NCBI GenBank assembly: GCA_030407005.1
Contig: JAUDYN010000010.1
Span: forward strand, 1,860,001-1,924,000
From: Desarmillaria ectypa
Lineage: Eukaryota; Basidiomycota; Agaricomycetes; Agaricales; Physalacriaceae
Direction: 5' to 3'
Length of the DNA: 64,000 bases
Part shown: positions 24,190 through 34,890 of the stretch, piece after piece
Layout of the letters: every line of letters begins with the position of its first letter
How positions within the stretch are numbered: the stretch's first letter is position 1
Position numbers and translations under genes: made by a program
The notes under the pieces: model-generated
Database searches by the model: none
Told to the model about the DNA's origin: nothing
The model's input: the letters and a program-made list of their open reading frames with translations, nothing else

Positions 24190-26760
24190 CACCAGCTGCA
24201 AAGAAACCACACAAATGAGCCCTGAACCCAGACAACCTCAAACTATCACAATCAGTACTGCTATTGCCAGCATTATCTTAATTATCCTATTTACTGCTCT
24301 AATATTCCTGGTCTAGGGAGAACAAATCAGAGCCTATCTATAATGACAATGAATTCTAAGGCCTCAATGACCACCTCCCTTCCCCCTACACTATGTTCTC
24401 CCCCAACAACCAACCACCATCTCCTAGATGGATCCCACAAATATGGCACCCTCTCAGAAAGAAAGTATTCCAACTTGTCAGACCACCTTTACCAATCAAT
24501 CCTCTGATGAGTTCCCACCATGCAGGCAGGATCCCATATGCTATCCAATCACCTCCTGGTCATCAAGGATGGAATGACCCTCCACCACAGAGGAATATAT
24601 GTGGGACTTATGGACTAGGTTCTAAACCCCTAGTGACTCCCCTCCCTCTTATGAGCCAGCCTGCCCAGCCTAAGCAAGGGTAAGAGACTGAAACAATGGT
24701 GGGATGGCAGCACTACACCCAAACTATCCCTATGGTCCCTGGGCAGTCAGGAGAAACCCAGCCTAAGAATGAAATCCATGGCCCAATGACAAAGAGAGAA
24801 GCAACTCCAGTTTCTACCTCTCTCTCATTGAACTCTCTAATGATGCCTCACCCATGCCCCCTCCTCAAGCTCCCAATGATTCTCTTAATGCCCAAGGACC
24901 AGACTACAAGTGGCCTGAACTTATCAATGCTGACTGAGCTATCCTTGGCCTCTTTATAAGTGAAGCATGAGAGCTTTGAAAAGCTGATATTGAGGCAAGG
25001 ACCCCTTGGCCAGACATTCATCCTGATATGGATGAATATCTTGCCCTCAATTGAGGGGACTCAATCCATGGACCAGTGCCAGTACTGTCATATACACCCA
25101 CATACATGCCAACTGGAATCATGAGTTATACCTCCCATCCACAGGAGATAGAGTACCCAGCTTACATGCCAGGATGGCCAATGAACATGAGGAATTGATA
25201 CAGACCCTCTTAGTCCTCACTCAGAGAGAGATGGATCAACCTAACCTCAATGGTCAAGGCTGATCATTTTAATAATTTTTTAATGTATCTACAGCACTGA
25301 TGCTCTGGGCTAGAATCAATCCAGCCCAAATATACTACTTTTACCCAGTATGAGTATCCCACAGATACCCCAATCAATTATCTGCAATCTCTCCCTGATT
25401 CTCTACCACTTGCAGATGACCTAAGTAGGTTGCTGCCCCTGTTCAACATCCTTCAATGACAAGGTCTAATCAGCAAAATCTAGCAATCAAGCTTCTATCC
25501 ATATCCACAAGAAGGCCTTCTATTCACAGGAGCCAGAGAAGACCCCAGGACTAGTTCAGGAGCAGCAGACCTGCCTCAATCTACTCCAGAAGAGTGAGTC
25601 CAACAAGCCAAAGAACAGTTGGCCCAAAAAGAATGAAGGGTCGAGGAGCTCTGACAAGAACTTCAGGAAGCCAAGACCCAGAGAAATGTCCATGCCACAA
25701 TCTGGCAATTCTCAATCAAAGGGAAACAACTAGAATAAGGATGATCCTAGGAAGCCTCAAAAGAACCACCTCTCTGACTGGACCAGTATTCTATCCTGCA
25801 CCCACCTCCTAGATAAGCTTCCCCAGACCTATATCCAAATCCCATCAGGGTCCCACCTAAGGAAGCTCCTTATCTAGGAATAAAGCCTATCCTCATACAA
25901 CCCCCAAAGCTATTTAAAGGAGATCATGATGACATCAAGCAATTCATAGGTGATTGCATCACTTACTTTGAAGTATTTTGACATTATTTCCAGCTTCTCT
26001 CTCATCTTGTCCTTTTTGCAACTTCTCATTTTGAAGGAGCTGCTAAAGATTGGTGAGTGTACAAATGACCCAAATACTGGGTCCCAACTACCCTAACCAG
26101 AATTCCCACTCACTTTTGATATCCCAACTGGAAAGAATTCATCAACCTGGTCACCCAACAATTCTGAAACCCCACCATCAAGGAAATCCATGAGAAGAAA
26201 ATGTTTGATCTTTGAATGGGAATCCAACTGGCCTCTCACTACTTTCAGAAATTGGAAGAAGAGGCCAAATTGGCAGGACGATAAACCAATGAAAAGAAAA
26301 GAGGAGCCATGATGAAGCCCATACAGTCAGGAGTTCCAAGCTCTACATGACTTTCATCTCCAACATGGGCATCAACATCTCATGCACATATCCAGAATGG
26401 AAGGAGTGGATCCTCTGCATGTATGAAGAGTGGCAGCATAAATAGGTCTTTGATCAGACTTCAGGACCCCCACATGACAATCAAAAACATAATGACCAAT
26501 GATCTTAGCCACACTCCAGCAGTAAACCATCTGCTGGGGCATCAAGTTCCTTGACTGCTAAACCTATGGCCAACATGGGACCCAGCTGGGATATCTCAAC
26601 CAGAAGATGGACCACATACAGTGGTCAGGGACAACCAATGGAAGTCAACCATCAAAAGGCCAAAGGACACTGTTTCTGATGCAATGAGAAGGGGCATATG
26701 GCAAAAGATTGCCTGAAAAAGAAGGAATTCTGAGATGTATGATCCATGGTGATTGTAAAA
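24190..26760 (+). pseudogene. Ty3/gypsy gag remnant (old element)
   Basis: A Pro/Gln-rich disordered N-terminal part (open piece 24393-24683) is followed near 25915-26280 by a Gag core (FKGDHDD, YFEVF, FEGAAKDWW). At about 26650-26715 there is a CCHC zinc knuckle of form CF*CNEKGHMAKDC, with TGA in place of one residue. Many in-frame stops are TGA where CGA or TGG is expected. Gag would package element RNA into virus-like particles. The copy is dead. Confidence 0.8.
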
Positions 26761-26999
26761 GAAGAAGGGAAGTCTGAATCCAAAGTGGAAGAGGTAAAAA
26801 AATAGGTGATCAAGAGTTCAATTCCCCTTGCATGACCAAGACCCTTACCAGTGTGTTCCTGATCCCTGCTGGACAGACTTATACTATGATTTCAGAACCT
26901 TTTGTATCTATGTGCATTCTTACCAAAGACAATTTTACTACTAATGTTTATACTTTTAAAAACCCACCAGTCAAAGAATCAAACACCCTGAACCAATAT

Positions 27000-29633
27000 G
27001 ATGCATTAATCTAATATGATGACATTATGATATACACTGAATCCTAACCCTCTGATGAAGCATGGGATATGCCAGGTGGTGCTGGCACCATGATACAAGT
27101 TAAACTCAGGACAGAAGCAAGTTGATGGGATGCCTCCAGGCCCCTGAAGTCAAATGCTTCTGCACCCCCTAGGGGGTCAAGTCATGCTTCACCAGAGACT
27201 GTGGAGGATGACTCAAGTGCCCACCAAGGCTAAACAATGTACAAGAACCCCACCAACACCACAAAAGTGACCACTTCCCAAGTCAGTAACTTTAGGAGAG
27301 GTGAATTGTATGACTTGGAGGAAAAGGGAATAGTCAAACCATCTATACCAATGACCTGGACTTGACCTGTTGCCCCTGAAAGATCTTTTGGCATGAGGAG
27401 TGATGCCTCCAGGAAGCACAATTCACTCTCCAGTTACCCTCCATCAGGCACTGACATTGCCAAAGAAGAGGGAGGATCCACTTATGCCCAGGCAGTAAAG
27501 AGGGGGCATAAGGTAACTATAGAAGAAGTACCAGATGAAGAAGACAATACTGCCTTCCTCCTATAGAAAGAGCAACAATCCAAGATATTGAAACTGCCCT
27601 CATTCTCCACTGAGACCACCCCTAATGAGGAGGTACCTCACCATGTCTGGTATCAACCCTTCAAAGTAGATTGGACTTTATATGCTATCTGCACTGCTAA
27701 AAATGTCTCTGCCATCAAGGCCACCCTTTCTATCTAGGTACACCTCTGATGGACTCAAGAAATTAATGATGAGCTTATTTAGAATCTAAAGAAAGTAGGA
27801 AATAATGCCCAGGAATGACTCTATGAACTTTGCAAGCCCATATGGTATATCCAAGGAAACAAGAGTTCTGAAAGAGACTTCATGATGCACCATACCAACA
27901 ATCTAGCAGCTGCCACAAATGCAGAGAAACCCAAAAGGACCTTTGAGGAATTGGTATCCCCTCAGTATTGAAGCTTTAGAGATTTATTCTCCAAAGAAAG
28001 CTTTGATGAACTACCAGAATGAAAGCCATGGGACCATGCCATTGAGTTAGTACCTAATATGAAGTACACCCTAGACTGTAAAGTCTATCCTCTGAATTGA
28101 GCTGAACAGGAGCAACTTGATCAGTTCCTTGAAGAAAATCTTAAGTCCAGACAAATCTGCCCATTGAAATTCCTATTCACTTCATTTTTCTTTTTTGTCA
28201 AAAAGAAAGACAGTTCTCTTCATCCTATCCAGGACTATTGGAAACTCAATAAAATGATGATCAAGAATTGGTATCCTCTCCCTTTGATTTTAGAACTCAT
28301 CAATAAACTATATGGCACCAAGTATTTATTCAAGTTAGACATTCACTGGGGATATAATAACATCTAAATCCAGGAAGGCAATAAAGAAAAAGCTGCCTTC
28401 CATACCAATTGAAGACTATTTAAGCCTACTATCATGTTTTTTGGCCTGACTAACTTGTCTACAACCTTCCAGTGGATGATGAATGACATCTTCCACAACC
28501 TTATAGCCAAAGGAAAACTCACCATCTATCTCAATGATATCCTCATCTTTACCAAAACCCTGGAAGAACATCAGCAAATTGTCTGATGAGTATTACAATG
28601 CCTCCAGGAAAACAACCTTTTCCTGAAAGCTGAGAAATGCAAATTTGAGGTACTCGAAACTGAGTATCTAGGAATCATCATTAGCAAAGACTCTATATGC
28701 ATGGATCCCATCAAAATTGCAGGAATTGCCAAGTGGCTGACCACAACAAAGAAAAAGGAATTACAGTCCTTTTTGGGTTTTACTAATTTCTATTGCAAGT
28801 TCATACATGATTACTCATGGACTGTCAAACCCCTAACCCAGCTGACTGGGAATGCTGAATGGAAGTGGGAGGAGGCCCAGGAACAAGCATTCCTCTCACT
28901 AAAGAAACAGATGATGATGGATGTAGTCCTCACCATCCCCTCCAATGATGGAAAATTCTGACTTGAGGCAGACATTAGTGATGGAGCCATTGGGGCAGTT
29001 CTTAGCCAGAACCAGAAGGGCAAATGGAGACCAGTTGCATTCATGTCCAAAGCCTTAACCATGACAGAGTGCAACTATGAAATCTATGACAAGGAACTGC
29101 TAGCTATCATGCTGGCCCTTGAGGAATGTTGACACTACTTGATGGGTGCAAAGGAGGAAATCAAAATCTGAATAGACCACCAAAACCTCCAATATTTCTG
29201 AAAACCCCAGAAGCTGAATTGACAACAAGCTCAGTGGGTAACCAAACTCACTGAGTATCATTTTACTCTTCTGCATAAGCCAGGAACCACCAACAAAAAG
29301 GCAGATCTCCTCAGTCAACAGGATGATCATGACCAGGGTAAGAAAGATAACAACAATACTGTTGTTTTACTACCTGAGCACTTTCATGTGCTCATCATGC
29401 CCACTATCACTGAAGAACATTCAAAAATCTGAGATGTGACCCAACAAAAGGAGTTATGGGATCATGGGATCACAGCCTCCCTTGATCATGAATGAGGAAT
29501 CACCCAAGATCAAGGAATTCTGTATTATGATGGGTGCATCTATATACCAAGACAGGAGTCCTTACAAGGTGAGATCATCATCTGCAACCATGATCATATC
29601 ACTGCTGGACACCCTGGCATAGCAAAAACCTGC
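27000..29633 (+). pseudogene. Ty3/gypsy pol remnant: RT, RNase H, integrase start
   Basis: After a decayed protease region, the frame reads DLFSKESFDELPE, KPWDHAIEL and FFFVKKKD (RT entry, near 27970-28210). It then gives MFFGLTNLSTTFQ and the catalytic block YLNDILI (28527-28547), where YLDD is expected. RNase H/connection follows (28700-29330: [30 protein letters not shown]). The integrase zinc region begins (HDHITAGHPGIAKT) and is cut at 29633 by another LTR. Stops are mostly TGA at former CGA codons. The catalytic Asp-to-Asn change fits CpG decay across the Leu-Asp codon boundary. Confidence 0.88.
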
Positions 29634-30223
29634 TGATGTGCTTGGCAATGAACACCAATCACACTAAACCTCTTACTACTCTACACTTAATCACCAATAT
29701 TGAATTCAGGCAGTTTTGAGTATGATGGAAGCACTCTGCAGACTTCAATAATCAAGTACAATTTTCTTAAAAGATGTTTTATTTGTTACTAGTGAGTTTA
29801 TACAAAGTACTACTCATACTAGTGGGGTGGGTAAGACACAATTGGATAAGAGTGACTTGGTTTGAGCTACTGCACTCATTCTGACTGAAACTGCTTCGAA
29901 CTAGTGGCACTCTTGGCCCTATACTGCTTCCTACAAGTGATAAACACTTGACTAGCCACACTCTTGGCTAACTAGTGGTGCTCTTGGCCTAAGAATAAAC
30001 TATAACTCCAAGGACTTTGCTTGAACTAACTTCAAAACACTCCGGACCTTTGCAGGACACAACAGTGACTCTAATGGACTTCAATTCAATGCAATACTAT
30101 GGGTGACTTAGCGACTATTAATCACTTCATCAAGGTTAAGCACAAAAGCCTTTAATTGGGGACACCAGTTACTACCAGTGAGGGCTCAACTGCAGGGATG
30201 GCTGGCCTGCTTTGCACAAGCGC
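29634..30223 (-). repeat. Minus-strand LTR fragment of the TGATATG family
   Basis: Reverse complement of about 30965-31583, the 3' half of the LTR, beginning TGATGTGCTTGG. About 36 bases near the end are deleted between TGG repeats. CpG sites are partly decayed relative to the plus-strand LTR next to it. The element's plus-strand LTR is inserted at its inner edge (30224). Confidence 0.85.
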
Positions 30224-31583
30224 TGATATGCCATCTATGCATTCACACCTAGATTTTGCGATTTTGTAACAATACTATTGCACATCTATCCTATACTAGT
30301 GATACATAGAGGACTATAGCTGAGGCTTTGAGCTGATAGTTAAAAGCAGTAAGCAACTGGTAGAGCCAGGACTTAGATGCAACACCATTAGTGGGTTAAA
30401 TCTACCAGCCGGCCAGACTAGTAACTCGAATGCTAGCAGGACTAAGTGAAATACAGCCACTAGCAAACGAAGGATGCTACTAGCACACAAAAACCAGGAG
30501 CAGAGTACACAGATCTCGTCAAGTTCTGTCACTAGCAGCCCAGACTGGGCATAAACACCTAAGTCAGGATAACTAGTCACATGGCAATCTTGAAACAGGA
30601 CTTAGAAATAAATTAGGAATGGATTAACCTTGAGCCCAGATCCGACTATTTCAATATAGATCTCTTATGATTGATGCTAGTGGAGCCGGACTGCACCCTC
30701 GATCATGATTGGATAGCTGTTACAGGCACCAATATCCGGATATCCATATAACCGTGTTACTAGGGCATGTAGTTGTGCCAAGGGTGCGGAAAGACCAACT
30801 GTGGAGTCTCTAGACTGAATATTTGAAAAGAAAACAGACTAGACCGACTATTGTGTGATTATTCACCATTATTCGTGACTAGCCAAGAAATCCTTACCAA
30901 TATACCCTATACCCAGATGATATTTATAGTTTTGCCTCAGTAGTATATAAGTAGTGGGATGGGCGCTCGTGCAAAGCAGGCCAGCCATCCCTGCAGTTGA
31001 GCCCTCACTGGTAGTAACTGGTGTCCCCAATTAAAGGCTTTTGTGCTTAACCTCGACGAAGTGATTAATAGTCGCTAAGTCACCCATAGAATTGCATTGA
31101 ATTGAAGTCCATTAGAGTCACTGTTGTGTCCTGCAAAGGTCCGGAGTGTTTTGAAGTTAGTTCAAGCAAAGTTCTCGGAGTTATAGTTTATTCTTAGGCC
31201 AAGAGTGCCACTAGTTAGCCAAGAGTGCGGCTAGTCAAGTGTTTATCACTTGTAGGAAGCAGTATAGGGCCAAGAGCGCCACCAGCCTGAAGCTATTTCA
31301 GTCAGAACGAGCGCAGTAGCTCAAACCAAGTCACTCTCATCCAATTGTGTCTTACCCACCCCACTAGTACGAGTAGTACTTTGTATAAACTCACTAGTAA
31401 CGAATAAAACGTCTTTAAGAAAATTGTACTTGATTATTGAAGTCTGCAGAGTGCTTCCATCGTACTCGAAACCGCTCGAATTCAATATTGGTGATTAAGT
31501 GTAGAGTAGTAAGAGGTTTAGTGTGATTGGTGTTCATTGCCATTCCCTAATTCTTTTGTCACTCGCCGTTACCAAGCACATCA
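30224..31583 (+). repeat. 5' LTR of younger Ty3 element
   Basis: This 1360-base LTR starts TGATATGCC and ends CACATCA. A TATA box AGTATATAAGTAG lies near 30940-30955. Two bases after its end comes a primer-binding-site-like run TGGAGCCCACCGCGAGG (31586-31602). The same start sequence recurs at the 3' end of the element (40015). CpG is largely intact. Confidence 0.88.
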
Positions 31584-32038
31584 TCTGGAGCCCACCGCGA
31601 GGGGGGGTTTCAGACTTGATAATCTTGTTGAATAAAAGACGCTTATTTGACACTAGTCTTGTTAAATAAACTACTGTTCAAACCTAGTAGCTTGTACGCA
31701 ATCTGTCTAACCAAGCCTCAGCGAAAGCGAAGGGCAAAGCTAGAACTACAGAGCCCGCACGAGCATCGTCTTCAAGGCTAGCACCTAATAGTGCTACCTC
31801 GAGACCAAGAGGAAGATCAACAGCCAATTCACGAGCTGCTGGTGTTGGATCTCCGTCTAACTACGACTTGTTAAAGCAGAAATGAAGTGCAACTGCACCG
31901 CCCAATAGCTCACAAGCTAGGACAGCGCAGCGAATCAACGCGAACTTAACAGTTCAACAGACTAGACCCATCACACCACGCCTAAGGCCAAGACCTTCCT
32001 TCCCTAGTGAAGATAGAATATCACTAGTACCTGGACAA
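31584..32038 (+). other. PBS and Gag leader of younger Ty3 element
   Basis: The frame of the Gag ORF is open upstream from 31691, giving a Ser/Arg/Ala-rich leader (ASAKAKGKARTTEP and onward). It is broken by one TGA at 31883-31885 where CGA (Arg) fits. No ATG is found in this open stretch. The true Gag start was therefore either upstream and lost, or at 32039. Confidence 0.55.
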
Positions 32039-33580
32039 ATGAACTCACAGTCCATTCAAACCGTTAGTAGACCGTCCATGTCGACTAACAACCAAAAGAT
32101 GCCTAGACCAACGTCTAGGGACGCGCCCAAGTTTGATAGTGAAGAACCAGAGAACTTGCGTCGTTTCCTTGGGCAAATGGAGGATTTATTCTCTGACTAC
32201 AGCATCACCGACGATGACGAGAAGAAGAAGAAGCTAGTAAGGTATACGGATGCATGTACCGAAGAAGAATGGCAAACCCTAGAGGAGTATGATAGTGGCA
32301 CCTTCGACGAATTCAAGGAAGCTATCTTGAAAAACTATCCAGAGGCGGCAGACACAGAGACAGGCACTTGGGAGAGGCTCACGCGTATATCGCGAAAGTT
32401 CTCAAACCTTGGGGCTGACGAGCGCGAGTCATATCTGAAGTTCAAGCGTAGATTCTTGACTGAAGCTAAGAAGCTGCAGAAACCTCCGGCGCTAGTCACG
32501 AATCGAGAACTAGTGGAGAAATTCACTGAGTTGTTGTCTCCCGCATTTAGAGAAAACATCGCATTGCGATTGAGTATCAAGCGTGGATTCAAAAGCATGA
32601 CAAGTGCACCTGCTGTTGCTGCTGGTGTCAGTAGTTCTGCTGCACTGGTTGCTGCAAGACCCATGAAAAGACGGGAAGATATGCACACCCTCGATGAGGT
32701 TGTTGCTGAAGCTGATGATATTGCTCTCAACAGCTCCACTAGTTACCTTCTGTCGGCAACTAGTGGAAGTATATCATCTACTGGAGCCACTAGTGGTTCT
32801 GGATTCAAGGCAGAATTTGAAGAAGTAAAGCAGCAAGTAGCTACTTTACTCGATCGCATTGACGTGAGTAAGAAACAGGCAAAGGAGCGCCAAGAACAAA
32901 TATTGAAAGCCTTTCAACAAGGTGGAAATAATAGCTCCTTGCCAAGGCAATCACGACCACAGAATGAACACCCAGGGGCAGGCCCTTCTGACAACTGCTG
33001 GTATGACTGGAAACCTGGGCACTACGTAAGAGATTGCCAGAATGTCCAGAAGCACTTAGCAGAAGGATTGTTGAAGTTTGTCGACCGCAAGTTCATGATG
33101 GCCGATGGTAATCCAATCCCACGCGAACCAGCGCACCTCTGTCCAATGGATCGAATGCTAGCAATGTTGAATAAGAAGCAAGAACAGATGTTCTGGGAGG
33201 ATGTCAGTGGGCCGGCTGGAATATTTAATGTCAGCCTACCTGATAACACTTCTTTGTATGCCAATAGGCCACAAGACGCTAGGGATGAAGTGATCGATAG
33301 ACTTCGTCAAGACCTGCAGTATTGGCAGACTAGCACTCATGTTTCAACGCCTGTTCAATCTACTGTTCAGCCTCAGTTGTTACAAACACCTGTTCTATCT
33401 ACGAGTAGTCAAACATTGAATCAATCATTTGATCCTAATGTTTTCTTGAATCAAATGAAGTCGCTATTCAACCAGGCCGGTAGTCAGACTGTGGCTAGTG
33501 ACCAAAATTTTGATAGTCAGTATGTTGCCACGCGTGCTAGTAGTGGTGAGTCTTCCCAACAGGGTTTCGAAAGGGTCTGA
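32039..33580 (+). CDS. Gag-like ORF of younger Ty3 element
   Basis: 513 residues. Residues about 20-180 look like a helical Gag core (KFDSEEPENLRRFLGQME, then YTDACTEEEWQTLEEY). A coiled-coil segment follows the Ser-rich middle. At residues 320-333 there is a CCHC-like knuckle CWYDWKPGHYVRDC in which the second Cys is Asp. A Gln/Ser-rich tail ends the protein. Gag would form particles and bind element RNA. The stop TGA shares its A with the ATG of the next ORF (TGATG at 33578-33582). Confidence 0.85.
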   Translation: MNSQSIQTVSRPSMSTNNQKMPRPTSRDAPKFDSEEPENLRRFLGQMEDLFSDYSITDDDEKKKKLVRYTDACTEEEWQTLEEYDSGTFDEFKEAILKNYPEAADTETGTWERLTRISRKFSNLGADERESYLKFKRRFLTEAKKLQKPPALVTNRELVEKFTELLSPAFRENIALRLSIKRGFKSMTSAPAVAAGVSSSAALVAARPMKRREDMHTLDEVVAEADDIALNSSTSYLLSATSGSISSTGATSGSGFKAEFEEVKQQVATLLDRIDVSKKQAKERQEQILKAFQQGGNNSSLPRQSRPQNEHPGAGPSDNCWYDWKPGHYVRDCQNVQKHLAEGLLKFVDRKFMMADGNPIPREPAHLCPMDRMLAMLNKKQEQMFWEDVSGPAGIFNVSLPDNTSLYANRPQDARDEVIDRLRQDLQYWQTSTHVSTPVQSTVQPQLLQTPVLSTSSQTLNQSFDPNVFLNQMKSLFNQAGSQTVASDQNFDSQYVATRASSGESSQQGFERV

Positions 33581-34890
33581 TGAAGGCTACAGGGAAGAAT
33601 ACGTCAATCCCTATGACTATTCCCCATAAACAGCCGGAGGACCATTTTAAAAACAGACCCAAGGGAACTGAACCGAAGAAATATGCAAAGAAAGTGGTTG
33701 AACCAGTGTCTGATGAATATAATGAATATAATAAAGAAGAACCTGCACCACGAGTACCCACTAGTAAGACGGTTGTAGTGGAAATACCTACCATTAAACC
33801 CACTAGTAAGAAACCGGTGACAGCAGAAGATGCTAGCAGTGATGAGGATGAGGCCCCACATCGAGAACTGCCATTTAGAAAAGTTCTGAGTGTAAGTTTT
33901 GCGCCCCTCCCATCAGATAGCACAAACAAAAAGAAAAACCAAGTGAGATTCGAGGAATCCAAGACACCAGCATATAAACATATGGCACCCATCCATAAGG
34001 AGGATAGAGTGCAGGATGTCGCATCTAAAGTATTGAAAACGCCTATAGTCTTGAATACTGAAGAGCTTATGGACCTGTCTGAGCCTCTAAGAAAAGAAAT
34101 TGCCAAATTAATGGCTAAGAAACGAATTTCGGCTCAGCCAGTAACAGAACAGATGTATAGCGTGGGGGAGACCGAACCCAAGTCTGACCCATTGCCATTT
34201 GACAAGTCTATTGATGAAGAAAACGCAGCTAATGAGGCCTTGTCCTTGAATGCAGATGCGATCGACATTTCCGATTTGCCATCTGCGACGTTCATGGCAG
34301 CGCAATTCAGTATGGGTTTAATTCCCGCTGGGTCCTTGATTATGACTGACCCATATCTACAGTATCTCGATTCACTAGCACCAGGAGAAAAGCCTAAGCA
34401 GGTAATAGTTGCCAAAGACTCAGCTAGTCTGCGAGCTGTCTATCCTTTAATTAATGGTGCAGGCGAAGAAGAAAGTGTAGTTGATGGTGGCTCACAGATA
34501 GTATCGATGGCTAGTACCATTGCGACTAGGCTAGGAATAGCATGGGATCCTGACATAACTATTCATATGCAGAGTGCGAATGGTCAGCTTGAGAAAACCT
34601 TAGGACTAGCAAGGAATGTCCCATTCCTATTTAATGATATAACCGTGTACTTGCAAGTACATATCATCACTAGTCCAGCATATAAAGTGCTACTAGGCCG
34701 ACCGTTTGATGTTCTCACAGAAAGTGTTATTAGGAATCAAGCAGATGGTGGTCAGATTATTACCATCACTGATCCGAACACTAGTAGGAGGTGCACCATT
34801 CCAACCTTCTTGAGAGGGGCTCCTCCTAGATTAGCCAAAATGGCACCTAGAGCAGCTGAAGAGGGTTTTCAATTGAACTCAATGAATTGA
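33580..34890 (+). CDS. Protease ORF of younger Ty3 element
   Basis: 436 residues. A Lys/Ser/Glu-rich N-terminal half precedes a retropepsin-like domain. The catalytic loop is VVDGGSQIVSM, with the Asp at residue 302. Then come IHMQSANGQL and ILLGRP-type VLLGRPFDVLTE, the flap and C-terminal strands typical of this basidiomycete Ty3 group. The protease would cleave the Gag and Pol products. Its start overlaps the Gag stop by one base, and its stop overlaps the next ATG by one base in the same TGATG arrangement (34888-34892). The frame is intact. Confidence 0.85.
   Translation: MKATGKNTSIPMTIPHKQPEDHFKNRPKGTEPKKYAKKVVEPVSDEYNEYNKEEPAPRVPTSKTVVVEIPTIKPTSKKPVTAEDASSDEDEAPHRELPFRKVLSVSFAPLPSDSTNKKKNQVRFEESKTPAYKHMAPIHKEDRVQDVASKVLKTPIVLNTEELMDLSEPLRKEIAKLMAKKRISAQPVTEQMYSVGETEPKSDPLPFDKSIDEENAANEALSLNADAIDISDLPSATFMAAQFSMGLIPAGSLIMTDPYLQYLDSLAPGEKPKQVIVAKDSASLRAVYPLINGAGEEESVVDGGSQIVSMASTIATRLGIAWDPDITIHMQSANGQLEKTLGLARNVPFLFNDITVYLQVHIITSPAYKVLLGRPFDVLTESVIRNQADGGQIITITDPNTSRRCTIPTFLRGAPPRLAKMAPRAAEEGFQLNSMN

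Noticed and set aside
32335..32739. 134-residue minus-strand ORF
   Set aside because: Shadow of the Gag-like ORF on the plus strand.
33537..34106. 189-residue minus-strand ORF
   Set aside because: Shadow of the protease ORF; no homology or start context of its own.
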